64,000 nucleotides of DNA, from positions 10,726,001 through 10,790,000 of the forward strand of contig CM082588.2 in the NCBI GenBank assembly GCA_040954595.2, in the 5' to 3' direction. A program made the translations under genes and the position numbers. This document shows positions 39,773-50,624 of this stretch, piece by piece (position 1 is the stretch's first letter; each line of letters starts with the position of its first letter). Source of the DNA: Balanoglossus misakiensis. Its lineage: Eukaryota; Hemichordata. The notes under the pieces were generated by a model. The model saw nothing but the letters and a program-made list of their open reading frames with translations, was not told where the DNA came from and made no database searches.

Positions 39773-40736
39773 TCGATGTACAGAGTCTATAGTGGAAAAC
39801 TTTCTTATGCACATATGCCTATCTATGTGTTCTGCGCCTCAAAACAGAATTCCGTAAATAAACGAGGCTGTTTGGAAGCAAACATGGAAATTTTAGAACT
39901 AACTCTCGATCTACAGAGTATAGTGGAAAACGTTCATATGCGCATAGGCCTATCTATGTGTTCTGCGCATCACAACAGAATTTTGTAAACAAACCAGGCT
40001 TTGTTTGGAAGCAACCATGGACATTTTAGAACTATTCGTCGATCTACGGAGTCTAGTGGAAAACTTTCTTATGCGCATAGGCATATGTATGTGTTCTACG
40101 CATCACAACAGAATTCGGTAAATAAACGAGGCTGTTTGGAAACAACCATGGAAATTTTTGAACTATCCGTTGATCTAAAGTTGAAAAGTTTTTTATGCGC
40201 ATAGGCCTATCTATGTGTTCTGCGCCTCACAACAGAAATCGGTAAATAAACGAGGCTGTTTGGAAGCAACCATGGAAATTTTACAACTATCTCTCGATCT
40301 ACAGAGTCTATAGTGGAAAACTTTCTTATTCACATATGCCTATCTATGTGTTCTGCGCCTCAAAACAGAATTCCGCAAATAAACGAGGCTGTTTGGAAGC
40401 AAACATGGAAGTTTTAGAACTATCTCTCGATCTACAGTGTATAGTGGAAAACGTTCATATGCGCATAGGCCTATCTATGTGTTCTGCGCATCACAACAGA
40501 ATTTTGTAAATAATCGAGGATGTGTTTGGAAGCAATCATGGAAATTTTAGAACTATCCGTCGATCTACAGAGTCTAGTGGAAACTTTCTTATGCGCATAG
40601 GCATATGTATGTGTTCAGCGCATAACAACAGAATTTTGTAAATGAACGAGGCTGTGTTTGGAAACAACCATGGAAATTTTACAACTATCCGTCGATCTAC
40701 GGAGTCTGGTGGAAAACTTTCTTATGCGCATAGGCC
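39773..40736 (+). repeat. Block N, copy 1
   Basis: A run of distinctive monomers: CAAAACAGAATTCCGTAAATA, AAACATGGAAATTTTAGAAC, AACCAGGCTTTGTTTGG, GAACTATTCGTCG, the short GTTGATCTAAAGTTGAAAAG monomer, TCTTATTCACATATGCC and GAATTCCGCAAATAAACG. It recurs at 43,333 (offset 3,560 bp) and 46,099 (a further 2,766 bp), with partial copies near 48.78, 55.55 and 63.23 kb. The next stretch, 40,737-41,094, is A/B satellite up to the retroelement. Confidence 0.85.
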
Positions 40737-41094
40737 TATCATGTGTTCTGCGCCTCACAACAGAAATCGGTAAATAAACGAGGCTGTTTGGAAGCAACCA
40801 TGGAAATTGTACAACTATCCGTCGATCTACAGAGTCTAGTGGAAACGTTCTTATGCGCATAGGCCTATATATGTGTTCTGCGCATCACAACAGAATTTTG
40901 TAAACAAACGAGGCTGTGTTTGGTAGCAACCATGGACATTTTAGAACTATCTCTCGATCTACAGAGTCTATAGTGGAAAACTTTCTTATGCACATATGCC
41001 TATCTATGTGTTCTGCGCCTCACAACAGAATTCGGTAAATAAACGAGGCTGTTTGGAAGCAACCATGGAAATTTTACAACTATCCGTCGATCTA

Positions 41095-41744
41095 TCGGAC
41101 AATGTGACATAATTCCTTCAGTTTCAGTTAAAAATCTCGGCGTTATTTTAAGTCAGGATGGTAGCATGTCTGATCATATTAGTAAGCTGTGCAAAAATGG
41201 TTTCTTCTCTTTGCATAGAATAGCTAAAATTCGTAATCTTCTTGACAGATCTACAACTGAGAAACTAGTTCATGCATTTGTAACGTCTCATTTAGATTAC
41301 TGTAATAGTCTTTTGTTTGGTATCCCGAAGGGACATCTAGCTCGACTTCAGTCTCTACAGAATGCTGCGGCGAGGCTAGTTACTCGTACGCGCAAGTCCG
41401 ATCATATCACACCCATACTCAAAGATTTACACTGGCTACCGGTAGAGGCCCGCATCAGTTTTAAAATTCTCTTGCTCACATTCAAATGTATCAGTGGTAA
41501 GGCACCCGCCTATTTGACTGATCTTTTACATTTATATGTACCAGCTCGAGAACTGCGCTCTAGTGTTCAATTCTTTTTAACTCATCATCATGGTAAATTT
41601 AACAAAACCTACGGACAGAGAGCTTTTTCAGTTTGTGCGCCCATTTTATGGAACAATTTACCCCTTGATATCAAAACCGCCAGAAGTGTCAATATTTTTA
41701 AGCGTAATTTGAAAACATACCTTTTTACTCGGTTTTATGTGTAA
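41095..41744 (+). pseudogene. Reverse transcriptase C-terminal fragment (5'-truncated)
   Basis: The frame is open from the truncation point, reading IIPSVSVKNLGVILSQDG before the first ATG at 41,166, and stops at TAA 41,742-41,744. Counted from that ATG (192 codons), visible family motifs are SHLDYCNSLLFGIP (41-54), LQSLQNAAARLVT (61-73), HWLPVEARISFKIL (89-102), YGQRAFSVCAPILWNNLP (149-166) and IFKRNLKTYLF (177-187). These belong to the region after the polymerase palm in CR1/L2-type elements. The catalytic FADD-type motif lies upstream in the family and is absent. The ATG is an internal methionine, not the real start. There are no internal stops or frameshifts, so the insertion looks young, but the fragment cannot be active. 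Confidence 0.88.
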
Positions 41745-41857
41745 CGTGTTCGATTGTGTCCTTTTAACTATTTTTACCAGCCTTGTATTTTTTAATCTAC
41801 TCTTTTAGCTATGTACAATGCGCTGAGACGTATGTGTAGCGCATTTTAAACAATTCT
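41745..41857 (+). other. Retrotransposon 3' UTR
   Basis: About 110 bp of T-rich sequence between the stop codon and the TAA tail. It holds the hairpin at 41,817-41,845 and shows no similarity to the satellite monomer. In CR1/L2-type elements the 3' end is what the element's own reverse transcriptase recognises, so keeping it intact fits an insertion made in trans or in cis from a full-length element. Confidence 0.8.
41817..41845 (+). other. 3' UTR hairpin (8-bp stem, 13-nt loop)
   Basis: AATGCGCT (41,817-41,824) and AGCGCATT (41,838-41,845) are perfect reverse complements separated by the loop GAGACGTATGTGT. A stem-loop with a GCGCTGAGAC-like sequence close to a short-repeat tail is a pattern I associate with the 3' ends of CR1/L2-type elements. 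It is the likely RNA recognition element for target-primed reverse transcription; that role is inferred. Confidence 0.75.
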
Positions 41858-41879
41858 TAATAATAATAATAATAATAAT
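41858..41879 (+). repeat. (TAA)7 tail microsatellite
   Basis: Seven uninterrupted TAA units (41,858-41,878) followed by T and the satellite sequence CTACAGAG. Non-LTR elements of this group end in short tandem repeats instead of a long poly(A). The perfect repeat supports a recent insertion. Its last bases overlap the possible target-site duplication. Confidence 0.9.
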
Positions 41880-41882
41880 CTA

Positions 41883-43332
41883 CAGAGTCTAGTGGAAAAC
41901 GTTATTATGCGCATAGGCCTATATATGTGTTCTGCGCATCACAACAGAATTTTGTAAACAAACGAGGCTGTGTTTGGAAGCAACCATGAAAGTTTACAAC
42001 TATCCGTCGATCTACAGAGTCTAGTGGAAAAATGTCTCATGCGCATAGGCCTATCATGTGTTCTGCGCCTCACAACAGAAATCGGTAAATAAACGAGGCT
42101 GTTTGGAAGCAACCATGGAAATTGTATAGCTATCCGTCGATCTACAGAGTCTAGTGGAAACGTTCTTATGCGCATAGGCCTATATATGTGTTCTGCGCAT
42201 CACAACAGAATTTTGTAAACAAACGAGGCTGTGTTTGGTAGCAACCATGGACATTTTAGAACTATCTCTCGATCTACAGAGTCTATAGTGGAAAACTTTC
42301 TTATGCACATATGCCTATCTATGTGTTCTGCGCCTCACAACAGAATTCGGTAAATAAACGAGGCTGTTTGGAAGCAACCATGGAAATTTTACAACTATCC
42401 GTCGATCTACAGAGTCTAGTGGAAAACGTTATTATGCGCATAGGCCTATATATGTGTTCTGCGCATCACAACAGAATTTTGTAAACAAACGAGGCTGTGT
42501 TTGGAAGCAACCATGGACATTTTAGAACCTTCTCTCGATCTACAGAGTCTATAGTGGAAAACTTTCTTATGCACATAGGCCTATCTATGTGTTCTGTGCC
42601 TCACAACAGAATTCGGTAAATAAACGAGGCTGTTTGGAAGCAACCATGGAAATTTTACAACTATCCGTCGATCTACAGAGTCTAGTGGAAAACGTTCTTA
42701 TGCGCATAGGCCTATATATGTGTTCTGCGCATCACAAAAGAATTTTGTAAACAAACGAGGCTGTGTTTGAAAGCAACCATGGACATTTTAGAACTATCTC
42801 TCGATCTACAGAGTCTATAGTGGAAAACTTTCTTATGCACATAGGCCTATCTATGTGTTCTGTGCCTCACAACAGAATTCGGTAAATAAACGAGGCTGTT
42901 TGGAAGCAACCATGGAAATTTTACAACTATCCGTCGATCTACAGAGTCTAGTGGAAAACGTTCTTATGCGCATAGGCCTATATATGTGTTCTGCGCATCA
43001 CAAAAGAATTTTGTAAACAAACGAGGCTGTGTTTGAAAGCAACCATGGACATTTTAGAACTATCTCTCGATCTACAGAGTCTATAGTGGAAAACTTTCTT
43101 ATGCACATAGGCCTATCTATGTGTTCTGTGCCTCACAACAGAATTCGGTAAATAAACGAGGCTGTTTGGAAGCAACCATGGAAATTTTAGAACTATCCGT
43201 CGATCTACAGAGTCTAGTGGAAAACGTTCTTATGCGCATAGGCCTATATATGTGTTCTGCGCATCACAACAGAATTTTGTAAACAAACGAGGCTGTGTTT
43301 GGAAGCAACCATGGAAATTTTAGAACTATCTC
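41883..43332 (+). repeat. Satellite between retroelement and block N copy 2
   Basis: This stretch starts with a class B monomer remainder and runs through A/B dimers. From about 42.5 kb it matches 38.95-39.77 kb at an offset of 3,560 bp. The variant GTTTGAAAGCAACC lies near 42,768 and 43,032, a 264-bp dimer repeat. One class A copy reads GAACCTTCTCTCG near 42,525, a private change. Confidence 0.8.
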
Positions 43333-44296
43333 TCGATGTACAGAGTCTATAGTGGAAAACTTTCTTATGCACATATGCCTATCTATGTGTTCTGCGCCTC
43401 AAAACAGAATTCCGTAAATAAACGAGGCTGTTTGGAAGCAAACATGGAAATTTTAGAACTAACTCTCGATCTACAGAGTATAGTGGAAAACGTTCATATG
43501 CGCATAGGCCTATCTATGTGTTCTGCGCATCACAACAGAATTTTGTAAACAAACCAGGCTTTGTTTGGAAGCAACCATGGACATTTTAGAACTATTCGTC
43601 GATCTACGGAGTCTAGTGGAAAACTTTCTTATGCGCATAGGCATATGTATGTGTTCTACGCATCACAACAGAATTCGGTAAATAAACGAGGCTGTTTGGA
43701 AACAACCATGGAAATTTTTGAACTATCCGTTGATCTAAAGTTGAAAAGTTTTTTATGCGCATAGGCCTATCTATGTGTTCTGCGCCTCACAACAGAAATC
43801 GGTAAATAAACGAGGCTGTTTGGAAGCAACCATGGAAATTTTACAACTATCTCTCGATCTACAGAGTCTATAGTGGAAAACTTTCTTATTCACATATGCC
43901 TATCTATGTGTTCTGCGCCTCAAAACAGAATTCCGCAAATAAACGAGGCTGTTTGGAAGCAAACATGGAAGTTTTAGAACTATCTCTCGATCTACAGTGT
44001 ATAGTGGAAAACGTTCATATGCGCATAGGCCTATCTATGTGTTCTGCGCATCACAACAGAATTTTGTAAATAATCGAGGATGTGTTTGGAAGCAATCATG
44101 GAAATTTTAGAACTATCCGTCGATCTACAGAGTCTAGTGGAAACTTTCTTATGCGCATAGGCATATGTATGTGTTCAGCGCATAACAACAGAATTTTGTA
44201 AATGAACGAGGCTGTGTTTGGAAACAACCATGGAAATTTTACAACTATCCGTCGATCTACGGAGTCTGGTGGAAAACTTTCTTATGCGCATAGGCC
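43333..44296 (+). repeat. Block N, copy 2
   Basis: Matches 39,773-40,736 monomer by monomer with no difference that I noticed, including TAAATAATCGAGG and CATAACAACAG (near 44,181). It diverges at 44,296, where copy 1 continues with ATCATGTG and this copy with ATTACGTG. Copy 1 carries the retroelement about 360 bp downstream and copy 2 does not. Confidence 0.85.
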
Positions 44297-46098
44297 TATT
44301 ACGTGCTCTGCGCCTCACAACAGAATTCGGTAAATAAACGAGGCTGTTTGGAAGCAACCATGGAAATTTTAGAACTATCCGTCGATCTACAGAGTCTAGT
44401 GGAAAACTTCTTTATGCGCATAGACCTATTACGTGTTCTGCGCCTCACAACAGAATTCGGTAAATAAACGATGCTGTTTGGAAGCAACCATGGAAATTTT
44501 ACAACTATCCGTCGATCTACAGAGTCTGGTGGAAAAATTTCTTATGCGCATAGTCCTATCATGTGTTCTGCGCATCACAACAGAATTCGGTAAATAAACG
44601 AGGCTGTTTGGAAGCAACCATTGAAATTTTAGAACTATCCGTCGATCTACAGAGTCTAGTGGAAAACGTTCTTATGCGCATAGGCCTATCTATGTGTTAT
44701 GCGCATCACAACAGAAATCGGTAAATAAACGAGGCTGTGTTTGGAAGCAACCATGGACATTTTAGAACTATCTCTCGATCTACAGAGTCTATAGTGGAAA
44801 ACTTTCTTATGCACATATGCCTATCTATGTGTTCTGCGCCTCACAACAGAAATCGGTAAATAAACGAGGCTGTTTAAAAGCAACCATGGAAATTTTACAG
44901 CTATCCGTCGATCTACAGAGTCTAGTGGAAACGTTCTTATGCGCATAGGCCTATATATGTGTTCTGCGCATCACAACAGAATTTTGTAAACAAACGAGGC
45001 TGTGTTTGGAAGCAACCATGGACATTTTAGAACTATCTCTCGATCTACAGAGTCTATAGTAGAAAACTTTCTTATGCACATATGCCTATCTATGTGTTCT
45101 GCGCCTCACAACAGAATTCGGTAAATAAACGAGGCTGTTTGAAAGCAACCATGGAAATTTTACAACTATCCGTCGATCTACAGAGTCTAGTGGAAAACGT
45201 TATTATGCGCATAGGCCTATATATGTGTTCTGCGCATCACAACAGAAATCGGTAAATAAACGAGGCTGTATTTGGAAGCAACCATGAAATTTTACAACTA
45301 TCCGTCGATCTACAGAGTCTAGTGGAAAAATGTCTCATGCGCATAGGCCTATCATGTGTTCTGCGCCTCACAACAGAAATCGGTAAATAAACGAGGCTGT
45401 TTGGAAGCAACCATAGAAATTTTACAGCTATCCGTCGATCTACAGAGTCTAGTGGAAACGTTCTTATGCGCATAGGCCTATATATGTGTTCTGCGCATCA
45501 CAACAGAATGTTGTAAACAAACGAGGCTGTGTTTGGTAGCAACCATGGACATTTTAGAACTATCTCTCGATCTACAGAGTCTATAGTGGAAAACTTTCTT
45601 ATGCACATATGCCTATCTATGTGTTCTGCGCCTCACAACAGAATTCGGTAAATAAACGAGGCTGTTTGGAAGCAACCATGGAAATTTTACAACTATCCGT
45701 CGATCTACAGAGTCTAGTGGAAAACGTTATTATGCGCATAGGCCTATATATGTGTTCTGCGCATCACAACAGAATTTTGTAAACAAACGAGGCTGTGTTT
45801 GGAAGCAACCATGGACATTTTAGAACTATCTCTCGATCTACAGAGTCTATAGTGGAAAACTTTCTTATGCACATAGGCCTATCTATGTGTTCTGTGCCTC
45901 ACAACAGAATTCGGTAAATAAACGAGGCTGTTTGGAAGCAACCATGGAAATTTTAGAACTATCCGTCGATCTACAGAGTCTAGTGGAAAACGTTCTTATG
46001 CGCATAGGCCTATATATGTGTTCTGCGCATCACAACAGAATTTTGTAAACAAACGAGGCTGTGTTTGAAAGCAACCATGGAAATTTTAGAACTATCTC
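44297..46098 (+). repeat. Mixed satellite segment, 44.3-46.1 kb
   Basis: Contains class B-like monomers with GAATTCGG, a CATAGTCCTATC variant near 44,550, an ACGATGCTG monomer, a GCTGTTTAAAAGC monomer near 44,872, then A/B dimers. Private changes include CATAGAAATTTTAC near 45,413 and CAGAATGTTGTAAAC near 45,506. No gene or foreign insertion was seen. Confidence 0.75.
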
Positions 46099-46980
46099 TC
46101 GATGTACAGAGTCTATAGTGGAAAACTTTCTTATGCACATATGCCTATCTATGTGTTCTGCGCCTCAAAACAGAATTCCGTAAATAAACGAGGCTGTTTG
46201 GAAGCAAACATGGAAATTTTAGAACTAACTCTCGATCTACAGAGTATAGTGGAAAACGTTCATATGCGCATAGGCCTATCTATGTGTTCTGCGCATCACA
46301 ACAGAATTTTGTAAACAAACCAGGCTTTGTTTGGAAGCAACCATGGACATTTTAGAACTATTCGTCGATCTACGGAGTCTAGTGGAAAACTTTCTTATGC
46401 GCATAGGCATATGTATGTGTTCTACGCATCACAACAGAATTCGGTAAATAAACGAGGCTGTTTGGAAACAACCATGGAAATTTTTGAACTATCCGTTGAT
46501 CTAAAGTTGAAAAGTTTTTTATGCGCATAGGCCTATCTATGTGTTCTGCGCCTCACAACAGAAATCGGTAAATAAACGAGGCTGTTTGGAAGCAACCATG
46601 GAAATTTTACAACTATCTCTCGATCTACAGAGTCTATAGTGGAAAACTTTCTTATTCACATATGCCTATCTATGTGTTCTGCGCCTCAAAACAGAATTCC
46701 GCAAATAAACGAGGCTGTTTGGAAGCAAACATGGAAGTTTTAGAACTATCTCTCGATCTACAGTGTATAGTGGAAAACGTTCATATGCGCATAGGCCTAT
46801 CTATGTGTTCTGCGCATCACAACAGAATTTTGTAATCAATCGAGGATGTGTTTGGAAGCAATCATGGAAATTTTAGAACTATCCGTCGATCTACAGAGTC
46901 TAGAGGGAAACTTTCTTATGCGCATAGGCATATGTATGTGTTCAGCGCATCACAACAGAATTTTGTAAATGAACGAGGCT
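46099..46980 (+). repeat. Block N, copy 3
   Basis: Follows copies 1 and 2 from the CGATGTACAGAG monomer through the GAATTCCGCAAATA monomer. It differs at TTGTAATCAATCGAGG near 46,830 and GTCTAGAGGGAAAC near 46,898. It then leads into the GATCTAAAGTTGAAAAGTTTC monomer of the 4,955-type block (46,950-47,330), which joins the two block types differently from copy 1. Confidence 0.82.
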
Positions 46981-49900
46981 GTGTTTGGAAACAACCATGG
47001 AAATTTTAGAACTATCTCTCGATCTAAAGTTGAAAAGTTTCTTATGCGCATAGGCCTATTACGTGTTCTGCGCCTCACAACAGAATTCGGTAAATAAACG
47101 AGGCTGTTTGGAAGCAACAATGGAAATTTTAGAACTATCCGTCGATCTACGGAGTATAGTGGAAAACGTTCATATGCGCATAGGCCTATATATGTGTTCT
47201 GCGCATCACAACAGAATTTTGTAAACAATCGAGGATGTGTTTGGAAGCAATCATGGAAATTTTAGAACTATCCGTCGATCTACAGAGACTAGTGGGAAAC
47301 TTTCTTATGCGCATAGGCATATGTATGTGTTCAGCGCATCACAACAGAATTTTGTAAATGAACGAGGCTGTGTTTGGAAACAACCATGGAAATTTTACAA
47401 CTATCCGTCGATCTACGGAGTCTGGTGGAAAACTTTCTTATGCGCATAGGCCTATTACGTGCTCTGCGCCTCACAACAGAATTCGGTAAATAAACGAGGC
47501 TGTTTGGAAGCAACCATGGAAATTTTAGAACTATCTCTCGATCTACAGAGTCTAGTGGAAAACTTTATTATGCACATATGCCTATCTATGTGTTCTGCGC
47601 ATCACAACAGAAATCGGTAAATAAACGAGGCTGTTTGGAAGCAACCATGGAAATTTTACAACTATCCGTCGATCTACAGAGTCTGGTGGAAAACTTTCTT
47701 ATGCGCATAGGCATATGTATGTGTTCTACGCATCACAACAGAAATCGGTAAATAAACGAGGCTGTATTTTGAAGCAACCATGAAATTTAACAACTATCCG
47801 TCGATCTACAGAGTCTGGTGGAAAACTTCCTTATGCGCATAGACCTATTACGTGTTCTGCGCCTCACAACAGAATTCCGTAAATAAACGATGCTGTTTGG
47901 AAGCAACCATGGAAATTGTACAACTATCCGTCGATCTACAGAGTCTAGTGGAAAACGTTCTTATGCGCATAGGCCTATCTATGTGTTATGCGCATCTCAA
48001 CAGAAATCGGTAAATAAACGAGGCTGTGTTTGGAAGCAACCATGGACATTTTAGAACTATCTACAGAGTCTATAGTGGAAAACTTTCTTATGCACATATG
48101 CCTATCTATGTGTTCTGCGCCTCACAACAGAAATCGGTAAATAAACGAGGCTGTTTAAAAGCAACCATGGAAATTTTACAGCTATCCGTCGATCTACAGA
48201 GTCTAGTGGAAACGTTCTTATGCGCATAGGCCTATATATGTGTTCTGCGCATCACAACAGAATTTTGTAAACAAACGAGGCTGTGTTTGGAAGCAACCAT
48301 GGACATTTTAGAACTATCTCTCGATCTACAGAGTCTATAGTGGAAAACTTTCTTATGCACATATGCCTATCTATGTGTTCTGTGCCTCACAACAGAATTC
48401 GGTAAATAAACGAGGCTGTTTGGAAGCAACCATGGAAATTTTACAACTATCCGTCGATCTACAGAGTCTAGTGGAAAACGTTATTATGCGCATAGGCCTA
48501 TATATGTGTTCTGCGCATCACAACAGAATTTTGTAAACAAACGAGGCTGTGTTTGGAAGCAACCATGGAAATTTTAGAACTATCTCTCGATCTACAGAGT
48601 CTAGTGGAAAACTTTATTATGCACATATGCCTATCTATGTGTTCTGCGCATCACAACAGAAATCGGTAAATAAACGAGGCTGTTTGGAAGCAACCATGGA
48701 AATTTTACAACTATCCGTCGATCTACAGAGTCTGGTGGAAAACTTTCTTATGCGCATAGGCATATGTATGTGTTCTACGCATCACAACAGAATTCGGTAA
48801 ATAAACGAGGCTGTTTGGAAACAACCATGGAAATTTTTGAACTATCCGTTGATCTAAAGTTGAAAAGTTTTTTATGCGCATAGGCCTATCTATGTGTTCT
48901 GCGCCTCACAACAGAAATCGGTAAATAAACGAGGCTGTTTGGAAGCAACCATGGAAATTTTACAACTATCTCTCGATCTACAGAGTCTATAGTGGAAAAC
49001 TTTCTTATTCACATATGCCTATCTATGTGTTCTGCGCCTCAAAACAGAATTCCGCAAATAAACGAGGCTGTTTGGAAGCAAACATGGAAGTTTTAGAACT
49101 ATCTCTCGATCTACAGTGTATAGTGGAAAACGTTCATATGCGCATAGGCCTATCTATGTGTTCTGCGCATCACAACAGAATTTTGTAAACAATCGAGGAT
49201 GTGTTTGGAAGCAATCATGGAAATTTTAGAACTATCCGTCGATCTACAGAGTCTAGTGGAAACTTTCTTATGCGCATAGGCATATGTATGTGTTCAGCGC
49301 ATCACAACAGAATTTTGTAAATGAACGAGGCTGTGTTTGGAAACAACCATGGAAATTTTACAACTATCCGTCGATCTACGGAGTCTGGTGGAAAACTTTC
49401 TTATGCGCATAGGCCTATTACGTGCTCTGCGCCTCACAACAGAATTCGGTAAATAAACGAGGCTGTTTGGAAGCAACCATGGAAATTTTAGAACTATCCG
49501 TCGATCTACAGAGTCTAGTGGAAAAATGTCTTATGCGCATAGGCCTATCATGTGTTCTGCGCCTCACAACAGAAATCGGTAAATAAACGAGGCTGTTTGG
49601 AAGCAACCATGGAAATTGTACAACTATCCGTCGATCTACAGAGTCTAGTGGAAAACGTTCTTATGCGCATAGGCCTATCTATGTGTTATGCGCATCACAA
49701 CAGAAATCGGTAAATAAACGAGGCTGTATTTGGAAGCAACCATGACATTTTACAACTATCCGTCGATCTACAGAGTCTGGTGGAAAACTTCCTTATGCGC
49801 ATAGACCTATTACGTGTTCTGCGCCTCACAACAGAATTCGGTAAATAAACGATGCTGTTTGGAAGCAACCATGGAAATTGTACAACTATCCGTCGATCTA

Positions 49901-50624
49901 CAGAGTCTAGTGGAAAACGTTCTTATGCGCATAGGCCTATCTATGTGTTATGCGCATCACAACAGAAATCAGTAAATAAACGAGGCTGTGTTTGGAAGCA
50001 ACCATGGACATTTTAGAACTATCTCTCGATCTACAGAGTCTAGTGGAAAACGTTCTTATGCGCATAGGCCTATCTATGTGTTATGCGCATCTCAACAGAA
50101 ATCGGTAAATAAACGAGGCTGTGTTTGGAAGCAACCATGGACATTTTAGAACTATCTACAGAGTCTATAGTGGAAAACTTTCTTATGCACATATGCCTAT
50201 CTATGTGTTCTGCGCCTCACAACAGAATTCGGTAAATAAACGAGGCTGTTTGGAAGCAACCATGGAAATTTTACAACTATCCGTCGATCTACAGAGTCTA
50301 GTGGAAAACGTTATTATGCGCATAGGCCTATATATGTGTTCTGCGCATCACAACAGAATTTTGTAAACAAACGAGGCTGTGTTTGGAAGCAACCATGGAA
50401 ATTTTAGAACTATCTCTCGATCTACAGAGTCTAGTGGAAAACTTTATTATGCACATATGCCTATCTATGTGTTCTGCGCATCACAACAGAAATCGGTAAA
50501 TAAACGAGGCTGTTTGGAAGCAACCATGGAAATTTTACAACTATCCGTCGATCTACAGAGTCTGGTGGAAAACTTTCTTATGCGCATAGGCCTATTACGT
50601 GCTCTGCGCCTCACAACAGAATTC
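46981..50624 (+). repeat. Mosaic of block N, block M and A/B monomers
   Basis: About 46,950-47,230 matches the 4,955/11,775 block. Block M-like monomers lie near 47.8 and 49.8 kb and a partial block N near 48.78-49.2 kb. A class A monomer lacking 8 bp (GAACTATCTACAGAGTC in place of GAACTATCTCTCGATCTACAG) occurs near 48,060 and again near 50,155. Both are preceded by the rare GCGCATCTCAACAG, at an offset of 2,095 bp, so the deletion was copied together with its neighbour. Confidence 0.78.

Larger units (their letters stand above)
1..41094 (+). repeat. Satellite array, left part (130-135 bp monomers)
   Basis: Head-to-tail satellite with the same orientation throughout. The clearest landmark is AACGAGG, which recurs at 91, 224, 357 and 489 (steps of 133, 133 and 132 bp), while other stretches step by 130, 131 or 135 bp. 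Each monomer reads, in order: GTAAA(C/T)AAACGAGG, TGTTTGGAAGCAACCATGG, AACTAT(C)CGTCGATCTACAGAGT, GTGGAAAAC, ATGCGCATAGGCCTAT, then TGTGTTCTGCGC(A/C)TCACAACAGAA. A hand-counted monomer (10,595-10,725) is 40% GC (53 of 131). I saw no inverted monomer and no unrelated DNA before 41,095. I do not recognise the satellite as a named family. The strand label is arbitrary and follows the written direction. Confidence 0.97.
41095..41877 (+). mobile_element. 5'-truncated CR1/L2-type non-LTR retrotransposon
   Basis: This is the only non-satellite DNA found in the window. It contains, in order, an open C-terminal reverse-transcriptase frame (to 41,744), a 3' UTR of about 110 bp with a hairpin, and a TAA-repeat tail. 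The upstream endonuclease and the catalytic part of the polymerase are missing, as expected when target-primed reverse transcription stops early. It is flanked by a 5-bp direct repeat, ATCTA, at 41,090-41,094 and 41,878-41,882; the first A on the right may belong to the tail, giving 4 bp. The interrupted satellite monomer is otherwise intact. The exact clade (CR1, L2 or a relative) needs a database alignment. Confidence 0.9.

Noticed and set aside
41166-41744. A 192-codon host gene starting at ATG 41,166
   Set aside because: The frame is open upstream of this ATG to the truncation point and the product is the C-terminus of a retroelement reverse transcriptase, so it is a 5'-truncated element and not a host gene.
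41858-41879. Independent TAA microsatellite
   Set aside because: It sits exactly at the 3' end of the retroelement, after its hairpin, and directly abuts the satellite, so it is the element's tail.
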